A stretch of 64,000 nucleotides of DNA, taken from the NCBI RefSeq assembly GCF_009712605.1, contig NZ_WASO01000002.1:1-64000 (forward strand), given 5' to 3'. Source of the stretch: Paludibacter sp. GTDB lineage: Bacteria; Bacteroidota; Bacteroidia; Bacteroidales; Paludibacteraceae. A model generated the notes under the pieces. It was not told the DNA's origin, ran no database searches, and worked only from the letters and a program-made list of their open reading frames with translations. Positions 25,661 through 34,913 of the stretch are shown piece by piece (the stretch's first letter is position 1; each line of letters begins with the position of its first letter). The position numbers and the translations under genes are program-made.

Positions 25661-26550
25661 CAGAATGAATAGGCTATTTGAAATGAAACAATGATAGACC
25701 GGCTGCTTTTCAAATCACTGGGTTGGTTGAATGGAATCTGATACGATACCGAAGGGGTCAATGAAAGGTTCGCGATTGTGTACGATACGGATGTGCCGAA
25801 AGCAAGTCCGGTTAGCGTATATTTCGTGTTGATAGTCGTATAATCAACCACTTCGGTGGTAGTAGTTGTCGAGCCGGTGTTGTTTTTTGCCTTTCCGTTT
25901 GCCTTGGCGTTGACTTTCGTGACTTTTTTGGTAATCTTATTTTGCTTCACATACTCTTTGTAGAAATTGGTAGTGCCGAAACTTGTGGTTACACTTAGCG
26001 GAATTGAGAGTTTGTCGGAGGAACAAAATATATGATCGAAATCAAGTGAATGGGATAGCTCCAACCCGGTATAAATATCACGAATAGAACCGAAGCTATA
26101 CGACAGATTTAGCGAAGGAGCGATCACGGGATTGTCCCAGCCGAATGATGTGGATAGCTCGTTAGGAGAACTTGCGCTTACTTCCTTGTTGGAATAATAC
26201 TTGGTAAATGTGTATCCCAGACTGGAAGAAAGGTTGCTTCCCAAATTGAAATTATAGCCGATGCCAACGGCAAAATTATCGATAGATGATTTGTTGAATG
26301 TCGGGAAATATGCACAGGAGAAGTCGGCGAAGAGGCCTTCCTTATAACTGTAGTGCAGAGCAGGCTTGATATAAAGAATATTTGCTTCCTGTTTCTTCCC
26401 CATATTTATCTGATTGTTTCCGGTTGTGACCGATGCCTGAAAAGAATGTGCTGTAGTAGTGTCGGTCTTGGCATCCTCGGCGTATATAAAATGAGTATTG
26501 ATAAACAAAGAAATTAGTGATAGTATGGAAAGAAAAAGTCTGATTTTCAT
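25660..26550 (-). CDS. Predicted outer-membrane beta-barrel protein
   Basis: 296 residues. Residues 1-24 form a signal peptide ending in IYA. The mature protein consists of alternating polar and aromatic strands (ALHYSYKEGLFADFSCAYFPTF, GVGYNFNLGSNLSSSLGYTF) and ends in IVSFQIAYSF, a C-terminal aromatic residue as used for outer-membrane insertion. A lysine-, asparagine- and threonine-rich loop (about 208-236) is probably exposed at one face. No named family is recognised. The overlap with thiN and the preceding LuxR-type regulator place it in one operon. A role in thiamine or precursor uptake is a guess from position only. Confidence 0.75.
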   Translation of the reverse strand: MKIRLFLSILSLISLFINTHFIYAEDAKTDTTTAHSFQASVTTGNNQINMGKKQEANILYIKPALHYSYKEGLFADFSCAYFPTFNKSSIDNFAVGIGYNFNLGSNLSSSLGYTFTKYYSNKEVSASSPNELSTSFGWDNPVIAPSLNLSYSFGSIRDIYTGLELSHSLDFDHIFCSSDKLSIPLSVTTSFGTTNFYKEYVKQNKITKKVTKVNAKANGKAKNNTGSTTTTTEVVDYTTINTKYTLTGLAFGTSVSYTIANLSLTPSVSYQIPFNQPSDLKSSRSIIVSFQIAYSF

Positions 26551-26562
26551 AAGAAGTAATTT

Positions 26563-27225
26563 TTAGATGTAATAGTCGGAAACATCAATAATTCCGGCTC
26601 GAATCGCATATTTGGTGGCTTCGTGTATGTTGTTTACCTCGAGTTTCCGGAAAATATTTTTGCGGTGAGCATTGATGGTGTGGAAACTCAGATTGCGTTC
26701 GGCTGCAATTTCTTTGGTGGTTTTGCCCGAAGCGATCATCTGGAGTACTTCCCGTTCGGTAGCAGTTAATTTATGCTCTTCACTCGATGGCTCTTGTATT
26801 GTTTTGCTGGTGAGTATGTTGAATGCTTTGCTGCATATGAAACGTTCTCCGCGGGAGGCTTGTTCCAACGTTGCAATCAGTTCGTGATAGGAGCAATCTT
26901 TGAAAATGACACTGAAATTTTCGCTGCTGTAGATCACCCGCTTCAGAAAATCGACACTCAGATCGTCTGAAACCATTATCCAATGTGCATTCCTGAAACG
27001 ATCGGAAAGGTTTATCAGTTCCGAAGCGTCGGAAAAATCGAAGAGAGTATAGTCTAAGAAAACAATAGCATTGTTTTCTTGCAAAAGATTTGTCGTTAGC
27101 TCTTTTTTAGAAGAAATTTCAATGATTTCATCTACCCACTTCATCCCTACCAGCGCATGGAGAATGCCTAGCTTGGTTAAATCCTGATTGTCGCCGAGAA
27201 GTATCCGTTTTTTGTCGTTTTGCAT
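26563..27225 (-). CDS. NarL/LuxR-type response regulator
   Basis: 220 residues from ATG 27225. A GTG at 27273 would add 16 residues that lack homology and abut the kup relic. The receiver domain spans about 1-120: the first acidic pocket is GDNQD rather than a double Asp, the likely phosphorylation site is the Asp in VFLDYTLFD, and the conserved lysine is in IFKDCS. The LuxR-type HTH is clear: LTATEREVLQMIASGKTTKEIA, then SFHTINAHRKNIFRKL and a C-terminal stretch ending near DVSDYYI. No histidine kinase gene is adjacent. It probably controls its own operon with the OMP gene 13 bp downstream and thiN (inference). Confidence 0.85.
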   Translation of the reverse strand: MQNDKKRILLGDNQDLTKLGILHALVGMKWVDEIIEISSKKELTTNLLQENNAIVFLDYTLFDFSDASELINLSDRFRNAHWIMVSDDLSVDFLKRVIYSSENFSVIFKDCSYHELIATLEQASRGERFICSKAFNILTSKTIQEPSSEEHKLTATEREVLQMIASGKTTKEIAAERNLSFHTINAHRKNIFRKLEVNNIHEATKYAIRAGIIDVSDYYI

Positions 27226-27273
27226 AGCGGCAAGGTGTTGAAACAATTTTTGGAAAGGGTTCTTTTGCTCCAC

Positions 27274-27471
27274 CTAACTTTTTGCTTTTGCATAGGCTGG
27301 AGAAATGTCGAACAAAGGTACCATTTCTACGGTTACATTCGACGGGTTGAGGTCTAAAATTTACATGTCGGAGGTAGAAAGTTTCTTGATCAGACAATAA
27401 AGAGTGAGAATCGCCTTCGCAATAATTACCCCGATGAGACTGAAAGGTACTTTTTATGTTTTATCTGCCAT
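27274..27471 (-). pseudogene. Relic of a second kup gene with a large internal deletion
   Basis: Read from ATG 27471 this gives 66 codons, including two stops (codon 6 at 27454-27456, codon 37 at 27361-27363). Codons 7-18 read KVPFSLIGVIIA, matching KVPFGVIGLIVA at residues 7-18 of the intact Kup. From codon 21 it reads ILTLYCLIKKLSTSDM, stop, ILDLNPSNVTVEMVP, matching VLYHLMKRMSTSDTQ and ILDLDPTNVTVENVP at the Kup C-terminus (about 602-631). Some 580 codons between are missing. It lies downstream of intact kup on the same strand, behind its terminator. The tail after the match (about 13 codons) differs from the intact gene. This is what I see; a tandem duplication followed by deletion is the inferred history. 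Confidence 0.85.
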
Positions 27472-27602
27472 GGGTTTTTCGTGGGTTGCCGGTTGTTAGT
27501 TTATGCAAAAATTTTGAAAGGATAACGTGATCTCTGGCAGCAAGATGCTTTATAGTGTAACTGATTCATTTGTATGTTGTTTTTTAAGTCGTGGTTGCTC
27601 AT

Positions 27603-27644
27603 AAAAACGAAAAAGAGGTTGCATTTTGTCAGAATGCAACCTCT
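27603..27644 (-). terminator. Intrinsic terminator of kup
   Basis: AGAGGTTGCATT and AATGCAACCTCT form a perfect 12-bp stem around TTGTCAG. On the minus strand it is followed by TTTTTCGTTTTT. It lies 21 bp after the kup stop codon. Confidence 0.88.
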
Positions 27645-27664
27645 TGGATAATTTTCAATTTTCG

Positions 27665-29575
27665 TTATTGTATCTGTGCCATTGGAACATTTTCTACAGT
27701 AACGTTCGTTGGGTCGAGATCCAATATCTGTGTGTCGGAGGTCGACATGCGTTTCATCAGATGATACAGCACCAGAATAGAACGTTTGAAAGGCGGCATT
27801 TGTGCATGCATACGCAAGATGCGTTCTACCACCACGAACCGGAAGTCGCCTTCTATATTGTGGTGCGAGAGCGAACTGTAGCGACTGCCCAAATCTACCA
27901 GCCCTTTTTCTTCCATCTCTTTGGCAATTTTATGAATATATGCATCCATGTGCACGCCCAGCTTAAATCCTGAAGTGATGTCGATACGGAAGATTTTTTG
28001 TGAAGAAAATGTCTTCACTGTGTAGTTGAATTCATACGGATCGTCACTGCGAAATAAATAAACAAACCAATAGGTATCGGCACGTTTGGGTTGTTTGTTG
28101 ATGATAGAGTAGAGGATCTTGCTCTCCATTTCGTTCGGATATTTGGCTCGTGTAACATATACCAAATGGGTTGCAAATTTGGGTATCCCTTCGTCTTTGC
28201 TGATATCTTCTATTACAGGAATATAGCTTCGTATTGGCTCGTAACTCACGCAACGGTTTTTAATCCTTCGTCCGTTGTACCAAATGTACATCAGAGCAAA
28301 CAGAATACCTGCAATGATGAGAGTGGCAAAGCCGCCGTGTGCAAATTTGTGCAGATTGGCGATGAGGAACGAGGTTTCTACGGTCAGGAAGAACAGCGAG
28401 AGAGGAACACTCATCCAAAGTGGTTTGTTGGTGGCTTTGAAGTAGATAAACAGCAGTAGAGTGGTCATCAACATGGTAATGGTAATCGATAGTCCGTAAG
28501 CTGCTTCCATGTTGGTAGACGACTGAAAGGTGATGACCATCAAAATGCAAAGAACCATCAGCATGTGGTTAACGGCCGGAATATACATTTGTCCTTTGAC
28601 TTCCGAGGGGTATTTGATGTAAATGTTTGGCCAAATGTCCATCGAAATGGCTTCGCTGATGATGGTGAACGAGCCGCTGATCAATGCCTGACTGGCAATG
28701 ATTGCTGCCAACGTAGCCATAATAACCCCGAAGAGTGAAAACCAGTCCGGCATCATGGCAAAAAATGGATTAACACCAGGAACGATTTTAGCCGGAGTAG
28801 TAATGATCCAGGCTCCTTGGCCGAGGTAGTTGAGAATCAGGGTGGTTTTTACAAATATCCATGATACCCGGATGTTGTTGTATCCGCAATGCCCTAAATC
28901 GGAATAGAGTGCTTCGGCTCCTGTTGTACAAAGAAATACGGCTCCCAAAATTACAAATGCGCTGGGCACTGTCATGAGAAAATGTATCGCATGCCATGGA
29001 TTAAAGGCTTGTATGATAGCTGGAAATGCAAAGATGTGGGTTATTCCCATTACTCCCAGCATGGTAAACCAAATAAGCATGATACTACCGAACGATTTTC
29101 CCAGCCAGGCAGTTCCAAAGGGTTGTATGAAAAACAGAACCAGCAGGATGCCGATGGTGGTAGGAATTATTGGCATGGACGGTAGAATGCCATGCATACC
29201 TTCTACTGCTGTAATAACTGTAATGGACGGTGTTATAACGCCATCGGCTAGCAGTGTGGCAGCTCCAATGGCGGCAATGACATAAGCCCAACGGTATTTT
29301 TTTCGTATCAAAGCAAACAATGATAAAATACCTCCTTCACCTTTGTTGTTGGCACGCAGGGTGATGAGTACATATTTTACAGTTGTCTGAAGTGTCAGCG
29401 TCCATATAATACAAGATATTGCACCAATAATGTAATCCGCTGAGGCATTATGGGTATCGCCTACAATGGCTTGCATTACATACAAAGGAGAAGTCCCGAT
29501 GTCACCGTAAACGATGCCGATAGCAACTATCAGCCCGATAACGCCAAAAGGCACTTTGTGTTTAACGTCACTCAT
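27665..29575 (-). CDS. kup: Kup/HAK low-affinity potassium uptake protein
   Basis: 636 residues, normal for the family. Twelve hydrophobic spans cover residues 10 to about 455. The signature IVYGDIGTSPLYVMQAI (about 21-37) is in the first span, followed by NNKGEGGILSLFALIRKKYRW (about 75-95) and ADGVITPSITVITAVEGM (about 110-127). The C-terminal cytoplasmic region of about 180 residues is soluble, as usual. Kup takes up potassium with protons. No other potassium gene is near, but a degraded second copy lies just downstream (27274-27471). A -7-like box TACATTTG lies at 29602-29609 on the minus strand. Confidence 0.95.
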   Translation of the reverse strand: MSDVKHKVPFGVIGLIVAIGIVYGDIGTSPLYVMQAIVGDTHNASADYIIGAISCIIWTLTLQTTVKYVLITLRANNKGEGGILSLFALIRKKYRWAYVIAAIGAATLLADGVITPSITVITAVEGMHGILPSMPIIPTTIGILLVLFFIQPFGTAWLGKSFGSIMLIWFTMLGVMGITHIFAFPAIIQAFNPWHAIHFLMTVPSAFVILGAVFLCTTGAEALYSDLGHCGYNNIRVSWIFVKTTLILNYLGQGAWIITTPAKIVPGVNPFFAMMPDWFSLFGVIMATLAAIIASQALISGSFTIISEAISMDIWPNIYIKYPSEVKGQMYIPAVNHMLMVLCILMVITFQSSTNMEAAYGLSITITMLMTTLLLFIYFKATNKPLWMSVPLSLFFLTVETSFLIANLHKFAHGGFATLIIAGILFALMYIWYNGRRIKNRCVSYEPIRSYIPVIEDISKDEGIPKFATHLVYVTRAKYPNEMESKILYSIINKQPKRADTYWFVYLFRSDDPYEFNYTVKTFSSQKIFRIDITSGFKLGVHMDAYIHKIAKEMEEKGLVDLGSRYSSLSHHNIEGDFRFVVVERILRMHAQMPPFKRSILVLYHLMKRMSTSDTQILDLDPTNVTVENVPMAQIQ

Positions 29576-29601
29576 ATAATAGGATGTGTGGAAAATGGCT
29601 G

Positions 29602-29609
29602 CAAATGTA
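29602..29609 (-). promoter_or_regulatory. -7 promoter box for kup
   Basis: On the minus strand TACATTTGC matches TAnnTTTG, 26 bp before the kup start codon. No -33 element is evident. Confidence 0.45.
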
Positions 29610-29863
29610 CGTTATTCTCTGTACGTATGAAAATAAACAGCTCAAAATTGTCTGTTTTTGTAAGTAAAGGTGAAAAATCGAAACCGAATTTAACTCCTAA
29701 CTATTATTTTAATGTAAAATCATAGTTAAAAATACAATCCTGTCAGATTTGTGCTACATTTTTTCTTAATTATGCAATCGGATTTATCTTCAATAGACTA
29801 CATTTGTTGATGAAATATTTATTACATATTCTTCTTTATATTCATTACTAAAATTCAAAAAAT

Positions 29864-30100
29864 ATGGAACCAGAAGTAGCAAAGAAAGGCCCTTTTGCCG
29901 TAGAACTTGAAGCAGGAAAAGAGTATCACTGGTGTGCCTGTGGTAAGAGTAAAAATCAACCTTTTTGTGATGGATCGCACCACGGTACCGAATTTACACC
30001 GGTAGCTTTTATTCCCGAAAAGGACGGAAAATATTTTTTATGCGGGTGTAAGCATTCCCAAAACAAACCGTTTTGCGACGGTACTCATGCTAAACTTTGA
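29864..30100 (+). CDS. Dual CDGSH-type iron-sulfur protein
   Basis: 78 residues with two CDGSH zinc-finger-like motifs: [16 protein letters not shown] at about 25-40 and [16 protein letters not shown] at about 60-75. Each has the three cysteines and one histidine that ligate a [2Fe-2S] cluster in the mitoNEET family. Tandem CDGSH proteins of this size are small soluble electron-transfer or cluster-carrier proteins in bacteria. No signal peptide, so cytosolic. It stands alone, divergent from kup, with 288 bp of AT-rich sequence between, and ends in its own terminator. Confidence 0.92.
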   Translation: MEPEVAKKGPFAVELEAGKEYHWCACGKSKNQPFCDGSHHGTEFTPVAFIPEKDGKYFLCGCKHSQNKPFCDGTHAKL

Positions 30101-30121
30101 GCGAGTGGCAATCATCGCACT

Positions 30122-30152
30122 AAGGAAGACAAATTATTGTCTTCCTTTTTTT
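30122..30152 (+). terminator. Intrinsic terminator after the CDGSH gene
   Basis: AAGGAAGAC pairs with GTCTTCCTT around AAATTATT, followed by a run of T. Confidence 0.85.
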
Positions 30153-30310
30153 GTACATATTGTCGGATTAACTTATCGTTTGTTTTGTTTTCTTCTCTTT
30201 TGACTGTGAGTTAATTATTCCTTACTGTATTAAACTTGTCGATAGTTGGTAAGTCAAACTCACAAACACTCTCAAAATAGAGTTAGTATTAACGTTTAAT
30301 TTTTTGACTT

Positions 30311-30787
30311 ATGAAGACAAACAAAATTTTGGGCTTAGCCCTATTGTTCTCAGCTATTAGTGTGGGAGTTGTATCTGCTCAACAAGAACAGAAGCCTGTT
30401 AATCCACAGGACAGAATTGCGAAACATGTAGAGCGGATGAAACAGGAACTGAACCTGACTGATGCACAGGTTTCCAAAATGAAAGATCTGGAATTGTCAA
30501 TGCTTAAAGAACGCCAGCAAATGCAGAAAAGTGTTCAGGATCTCCGCAAAGATTTTATGTCTAAAATGAAAGGTCATCAAGCTGACATGCAGAAAATTTT
30601 AACTCCTGAACAATTTCAGAAATATCAGGCTAAGATGCAACGTATGAAAGGCCGCATGGAAGGATATAAAATGGGAATGCGTGATGCTCATAAAATGGGC
30701 CGTCCTGCAATGCGACACGGCATGAATAAGCATCAGGCACCGTCTGATGTACAGCCAACTGATAAGGACTCTCAATCACAAAAATAA
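30311..30787 (+). CDS. Periplasmic Spy/CpxP-like (LTxxQ) protein
   Basis: 158 residues. Residues 1-23 are a signal peptide ending VSA. The mature part is helical and rich in Gln, Lys and Met. LNLTDAQVSKMKDLE (about 47-61) and ILTPEQFQKYQAKM (about 96-109) are two LTxxQ-type segments, as in Spy, CpxP and the DUF4890 proteins of Bacteroidetes. Such proteins act as ATP-independent chaperones or envelope-stress sensors, and the methionine- and histidine-rich tail (residues about 110-150) may bind metal. It is the first of three consecutive small exported proteins. The identity as an LTxxQ protein is fairly sure; the function here is inferred. Confidence 0.8.
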   Translation: MKTNKILGLALLFSAISVGVVSAQQEQKPVNPQDRIAKHVERMKQELNLTDAQVSKMKDLELSMLKERQQMQKSVQDLRKDFMSKMKGHQADMQKILTPEQFQKYQAKMQRMKGRMEGYKMGMRDAHKMGRPAMRHGMNKHQAPSDVQPTDKDSQSQK

Positions 30788-31128
30788 TCCGTTATTTTTT
30801 TTCTGAACTTCTGATGGTTCAGGATCTGTTTTGGACTATCATCATTCCTTTTGTCTGCTCTTTCTTTATGAAAGGGTGGATGAAAGGATTTTTTTTGCTA
30901 AAATCTTACCGGACTCTGGTTCCATTCAACTTTTGGTTAGATCATAATATCCACTCTCTTTTTCCTCGCTTTTCTACATTGTTCCACACCTGAATGAAGG
31001 TTTTTGATGTTGATTAATAGTTGTTTGGCTATGTTGGCACAATTGTTGATTGTTATAATCATGTAACCTATACAAATCATCAATTTACAATTTTGCTATC
31101 GAAAAAATAACCACTAATTATTTGAACT
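30788..31128. other. 341-bp intergenic region
   Basis: AT-rich sequence between the Spy-like gene and the next exported protein gene. I see no hairpin with a T-tract, no repeat and no coding frame of note. The last 60 bp are suited to a promoter for the gene at 31129, but no clear TAnnTTTG box is placed well. Confidence 0.5.
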
Positions 31129-31662
31129 ATGAAACGAACATGTTTAGCATTAAAATGGAATAGAGTGTTGTTTGTTTTTTGTGCTGTCGGCCTCATGTCC
31201 TTTGTTACGGCACAGGCTCAGGTCAGGCTGAACGTCAATATTGGTGTGCAACCATCCTGGGGACCGGCTTCTTACGATTATGCAGAGTACTATTTCCTGC
31301 CAGAATTAGGAATCTATTATTCGGTTCCCGAACACGTGTTTATTTACCCTCATGGCAATGGATGGAAGTTCGCTAAAAGATTGCCGGGGCGCTACAGCCA
31401 CTTTGATCTTTACTCAACGTATAAAGTTGTGGTAAATGAGCCCAGACCATACCTGCGTCATGGGTATTACGTAGAGCATTACCGCGACTACAGAAACATG
31501 CGTCAGGATAACCGACGCGATTTCAGGGGTGATAATGGATTGCATCGGGGTTGGGAGAAGAATGGTAAGTCCCGCGAATATGACAGAGATGCCGATCGCG
31601 GCTACGATCACGACAATGAACCCGGACACAGAGGGCATGGTCATGGTCATGACAGAGATTGA
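31129..31662 (+). CDS. Exported protein with charged His/Asp/Arg-rich tail
   Basis: 177 residues of no named family known to me. Residues 1 to about 31 form a signal peptide, a somewhat long one, ending TAQAQ. The middle (about 45-110) is rich in tyrosine and proline: DYAEYYFLPELGIYYSVPEH and YPHGNGWKFAKRLPGRYSHF. Such sequences are common in uncharacterised Bacteroidetes envelope proteins. From about residue 118 to the end it is a low-complexity tail of D, R, H and G (residues 160-177 run HDNEPGHRGHGHGHDRD), likely flexible and possibly metal-binding. It is followed 36 bp later by a small beta-barrel gene, so they probably form one unit. Confidence 0.65.
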   Translation: MKRTCLALKWNRVLFVFCAVGLMSFVTAQAQVRLNVNIGVQPSWGPASYDYAEYYFLPELGIYYSVPEHVFIYPHGNGWKFAKRLPGRYSHFDLYSTYKVVVNEPRPYLRHGYYVEHYRDYRNMRQDNRRDFRGDNGLHRGWEKNGKSREYDRDADRGYDHDNEPGHRGHGHGHDRD

Positions 31663-31698
31663 TATTCGGAATTTTAATCAACAAATAATACTATAGAG

Positions 31699-32199
31699 AT
31701 GAAAAAATATCTTTTACTTACTGTCTTTGCATTTGTTTCGGTAATCGCATTCAGCCAGAATTCGTTGGCTATGGGGCGCACGCAGTTGAATTTTGGCGTA
31801 GGTTTTTCCGATTGGGGAGTTCCGGTTTATTTCGGCTTCGACCATGCTGTCAGTCGGGATGTGACTCTGGGAGGAGAACTTTCTTATCGCTCTTACCGTG
31901 AGGATTGGGATAACTATTATTACGATCACTCAATAGTAGGAATTTCGGGTAATGCGAATTACCATTTCAATAATCTTTTGAGAATTCCCCGTAACTGGGA
32001 TTTTTATGCCGGACTTAACCTCGGGTTTTATGTCTGGAACTCCCCCGATATGTACCACGGTTCGCATACCTCGGGTCTTGGACTTGGAGCGCAGATCGGG
32101 GGACGTTATTTTATTTCCCGAACGGTTGCTCTTAATCTCGAATTCGGCGGAGGCAATGCTTTCTCCGATGGAAAAATTGGTTTGACAGTGAAGTTGTAA
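31699..32199 (+). CDS. Small outer-membrane beta-barrel protein (OmpX/OprF-like size)
   Basis: 166 residues. Residues 1-19 are a signal peptide ending AFS. The mature chain consists of about eight amphipathic strands with glycine turns (TQLNFGVGFSDWGVPVYFGFD, VTLGGELSYRSYREDW, SGLGLGAQIGGRYFISRTVALNLEFGGGN), ending in LTVKL. This is the pattern of the eight-stranded porin-like barrels of the OmpX/OprF type (outer membrane protein beta-barrel domain). Function is unknown; such proteins are often induced with envelope-stress genes, which suits its neighbours. It ends at a strong terminator shared with alaS. Confidence 0.75.
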   Translation: MKKYLLLTVFAFVSVIAFSQNSLAMGRTQLNFGVGFSDWGVPVYFGFDHAVSRDVTLGGELSYRSYREDWDNYYYDHSIVGISGNANYHFNNLLRIPRNWDFYAGLNLGFYVWNSPDMYHGSHTSGLGLGAQIGGRYFISRTVALNLEFGGGNAFSDGKIGLTVKL

Positions 32200-32217
32200 T
32201 TTGTTTCTTTACAAACG

Positions 32218-32256
32218 AAAAGCCCCTTGAACGGATAATCTGTTCAAGGGGCTTTT
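32218..32256. terminator. Bidirectional intrinsic terminator
   Basis: AAAAGCCCCTTGAAC and GTTCAAGGGGCTTTT form a perfect 15-bp stem around GGATAATCT. It separates the convergent beta-barrel gene and alaS, and can act on both strands. Confidence 0.9.
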
Positions 32257-32273
32257 TATGGTTTGATGGGCGA

Positions 32274-34889
32274 TTAAATCAGCTCAATAACTTTAGCTAC
32301 AGCCTGATCGAGTCCTTCTGTTTTCTTACCTCCGGCAGTTGCCAGGAAAGGTTGTCCACCACCACCACCGTTGATGAATTTGGCAGCTTCGCGTACCATG
32401 TTAGAGGCATTGTATCCGGCATCAACCATTGGTTGGCTGAGGAAAATTGTGAGTGAAGGTTTGCCTTCGAATACTGTTCCGGCAACAAACAGGAATTTTA
32501 CATCGCTGAATTTACCTTTGAATTGTGAAGCAAGCCCACGTACCAGTTCCGGGTTTTCATCGCCCTGATGACGGATTACCTTCACGCCATTGATTTCTTC
32601 AGCACGTTGGATAAGAATGTCGCGTAACTGCAACATTTTTTCCTGCATGAAGCTTTCTATCTGCTTTTTCAGAGCGGAATTTTCGTCCAGCGCTTTCTGA
32701 ACCGACTGTATCATGTTTGGCGCATTGTTGAACAACAGGTGGATGCCTTTCAATAGGTCTTGTTGATTCTGAACAAATGTTTCTGCTCCGGCTCCGGTAA
32801 CAGCTTCGATACGGCGGATTCCGGCAGCTACTGAACTTTCGGCAGCAACTTTGAAAAATCCGATTTCGCCGGTGGCCTGTACGTGTGTTCCACCACAAAG
32901 TTCAACAGATGAACCAAATTTTACTACGCGGACATGATCACCGTATTTTTCGCCGAACAGCGCCATGGCTCCCAAAGCACGGGCTTCGGCAATCGGCATA
33001 TTACGGTGTTCGTCGAGCGGACGGTTTTCGCGAATCTTGGCATTGACCAGCTCTTCTACCTTGCGGATTTCTTCGTCGGTCACTTTCTGGAAGTGAGAGA
33101 AGTCGAAACGCAGTGTGTCGGGAGAAACGAATGAACCTTTCTGTTCTACGTGTGTTCCCAGCACTTCGCGCAAAGCTTCGTGCAGCAAGTGAGTTGCCGA
33201 GTGGTTGTTTTCCGTTGCCTGACGTTTTTCGCCGTTTACTTTTACGCTGAACGTAGCTGTAACATCGGAAGGCAATTTTGCTGTCAGGTGAACGGGCAGG
33301 TTGTTTTCGCGTTTGGTATCGAAAATTTCTATCGTTTCGTTGCCATCGGCCATGATGCCGCTGTCACCAACCTGACCACCCATTTCGGCATAGAAAGGAG
33401 TTTGGTCGAGAACAATTTGATAGAAAGATTTATTCTTTTGTTTTACAAGACGGTAACGAAGAATGTGAGCTTCTGTTTCAAGCAGGTCGTAACCTACGAA
33501 AGCAGTTTCTCCGTCGCGAACGCTTACCCAGTCACCGGTTTCAACAGCAGCTGCGTTGCGGGCACGTTCCTTTTGTTTCTGCATTTCGGTATTGAACTCG
33601 TCGATGTTGACCGTCATACCGTTTTCCCGCAGAATAAGTTCCGTCAAATCGAGAGGGAACCCGAACGTATCGTAAAGCGTAAACGCATTTACCCCGCTGA
33701 TTTCGGTTTTACCTTCAGCTTTCGTATCGTCAATGACCTTGTCGAGCAAACGGATACCGGTTTCGAGTGTACGCAGGAACGACTCTTCTTCTTCTTTGAT
33801 CACTTTCGAAATCAGCGATTGTTGTGCCTGCAATTCAGGGTAAGCAATGCCCATGCTGTCGATCAATGCGGGCAACAGTTTATAAAGGAATGCCTGTTTC
33901 TGGTCAAGGAAAGTATATCCGTAACGAACGGCGCGGCGCAGAATGCGTCGGATAACGTAACCGGCTTTTGCATTCGACGGCAATTGCCCGTCGGTAATTG
34001 AAAATGAAATGGTACGGATATGGTCGGCGATAACGCGCATGGCGATATCTGTTTTGTCGTTAGCACCATAATTGATGCCGCACAATTTACCGATTTCGGT
34101 GATAATTGGTTGGAATACATCGGTGTCGTAGTTCGAAAGTTTACCCTGCATAGCCATACAAAGACGTTCGAAACCCATACCGGTGTCGATAACTTTTGCA
34201 GGCAACGACTCCAGAGAACCGTCGGCTTTGCGGTTGTATTGCATGAATACCAGGTTCCAGATTTCGATTACCTGCGGATGGCTTTGGTTGACTAACGTCA
34301 GTCCATTCACCTTGGCACGTTCGCTGTCGGGACGGATGTCAATATGAATTTCGGAGCAGGGACCGCAAGGACCAGTATCGCCCATTTCCCAGAAGTTGTC
34401 GTGGCGGTTGCCGTTAATAATGCGGTCGGCAGCGATGTGCTGTTCCCAGTATCCGGCAGCTTCGTTATCACGCTCCAGACCTTCGTCGGGCGATCCTTCA
34501 AACACGGTAACGTAGAGGCGGTTTTTGTCCAGACAGAGCACTTCTGTGAGGTATTCCCACGCCCATTCGATAGCTTCCTTCTTGAAATAGTCGCCAAACG
34601 ACCAGTTGCCCAACATTTCGAACATGGTGTGGTGGTAAGTATCGTGTCCTACCTCTTCCAGGTCGTTGTGTTTTCCGCTCACGCGCAAACATTTTTGCGA
34701 GTCGGCAATGCGAGGGTACTTAATCGGGTCATTCCCCAGAATGATATTCTTGAATTGGTTCATCCCGGCATTGGTGAACATCAGCGTGGGGTCATCCTTG
34801 ATAACCATCGGCGCCGAAGGCACGATGTGGTGTTGCTTGGATTGAAAGAAATCGAGAAACGATTGGCGAATTTCTTTGGAAGTCTTCAT
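32274..34889 (-). CDS. alaS: Alanyl-tRNA synthetase
   Basis: 871 residues, full length. The class II aminoacylation domain is at the N-terminus ([15 protein letters not shown], about 34-48; the [11 protein letters not shown] region, about 210). The editing domain carries the zinc-binding [11 protein letters not shown] (about 562-572) and [13 protein letters not shown] (about 661-673). The C-terminal oligomerisation domain ends in [15 protein letters not shown], a near-universal AlaS ending. It charges tRNA-Ala and clears mischarged serine and glycine. On the minus strand it follows adk by 24 bp, so the hpt-adk-alaS order may be one transcript. Confidence 0.97.
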   Translation of the reverse strand: MKTSKEIRQSFLDFFQSKQHHIVPSAPMVIKDDPTLMFTNAGMNQFKNIILGNDPIKYPRIADSQKCLRVSGKHNDLEEVGHDTYHHTMFEMLGNWSFGDYFKKEAIEWAWEYLTEVLCLDKNRLYVTVFEGSPDEGLERDNEAAGYWEQHIAADRIINGNRHDNFWEMGDTGPCGPCSEIHIDIRPDSERAKVNGLTLVNQSHPQVIEIWNLVFMQYNRKADGSLESLPAKVIDTGMGFERLCMAMQGKLSNYDTDVFQPIITEIGKLCGINYGANDKTDIAMRVIADHIRTISFSITDGQLPSNAKAGYVIRRILRRAVRYGYTFLDQKQAFLYKLLPALIDSMGIAYPELQAQQSLISKVIKEEEESFLRTLETGIRLLDKVIDDTKAEGKTEISGVNAFTLYDTFGFPLDLTELILRENGMTVNIDEFNTEMQKQKERARNAAAVETGDWVSVRDGETAFVGYDLLETEAHILRYRLVKQKNKSFYQIVLDQTPFYAEMGGQVGDSGIMADGNETIEIFDTKRENNLPVHLTAKLPSDVTATFSVKVNGEKRQATENNHSATHLLHEALREVLGTHVEQKGSFVSPDTLRFDFSHFQKVTDEEIRKVEELVNAKIRENRPLDEHRNMPIAEARALGAMALFGEKYGDHVRVVKFGSSVELCGGTHVQATGEIGFFKVAAESSVAAGIRRIEAVTGAGAETFVQNQQDLLKGIHLLFNNAPNMIQSVQKALDENSALKKQIESFMQEKMLQLRDILIQRAEEINGVKVIRHQGDENPELVRGLASQFKGKFSDVKFLFVAGTVFEGKPSLTIFLSQPMVDAGYNASNMVREAAKFINGGGGGQPFLATAGGKKTEGLDQAVAKVIELI

Positions 34890-34913
34890 TGTATTGAATT
34901 TGTAAACGGTTTC

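Noticed and set aside
27400-27665. Further kup-like remains between the relic and the kup terminator
   Set aside because: I translated upstream of the relic start and found no additional Kup similarity; the sequence 27472-27600 looks like ordinary intergenic DNA.
33150-34001. Long open frame on the plus strand opposite alaS
   Set aside because: It lies fully inside alaS, whose protein sequence has all AlaRS motifs; the plus-strand product shows no family and is a mirror of codon bias.
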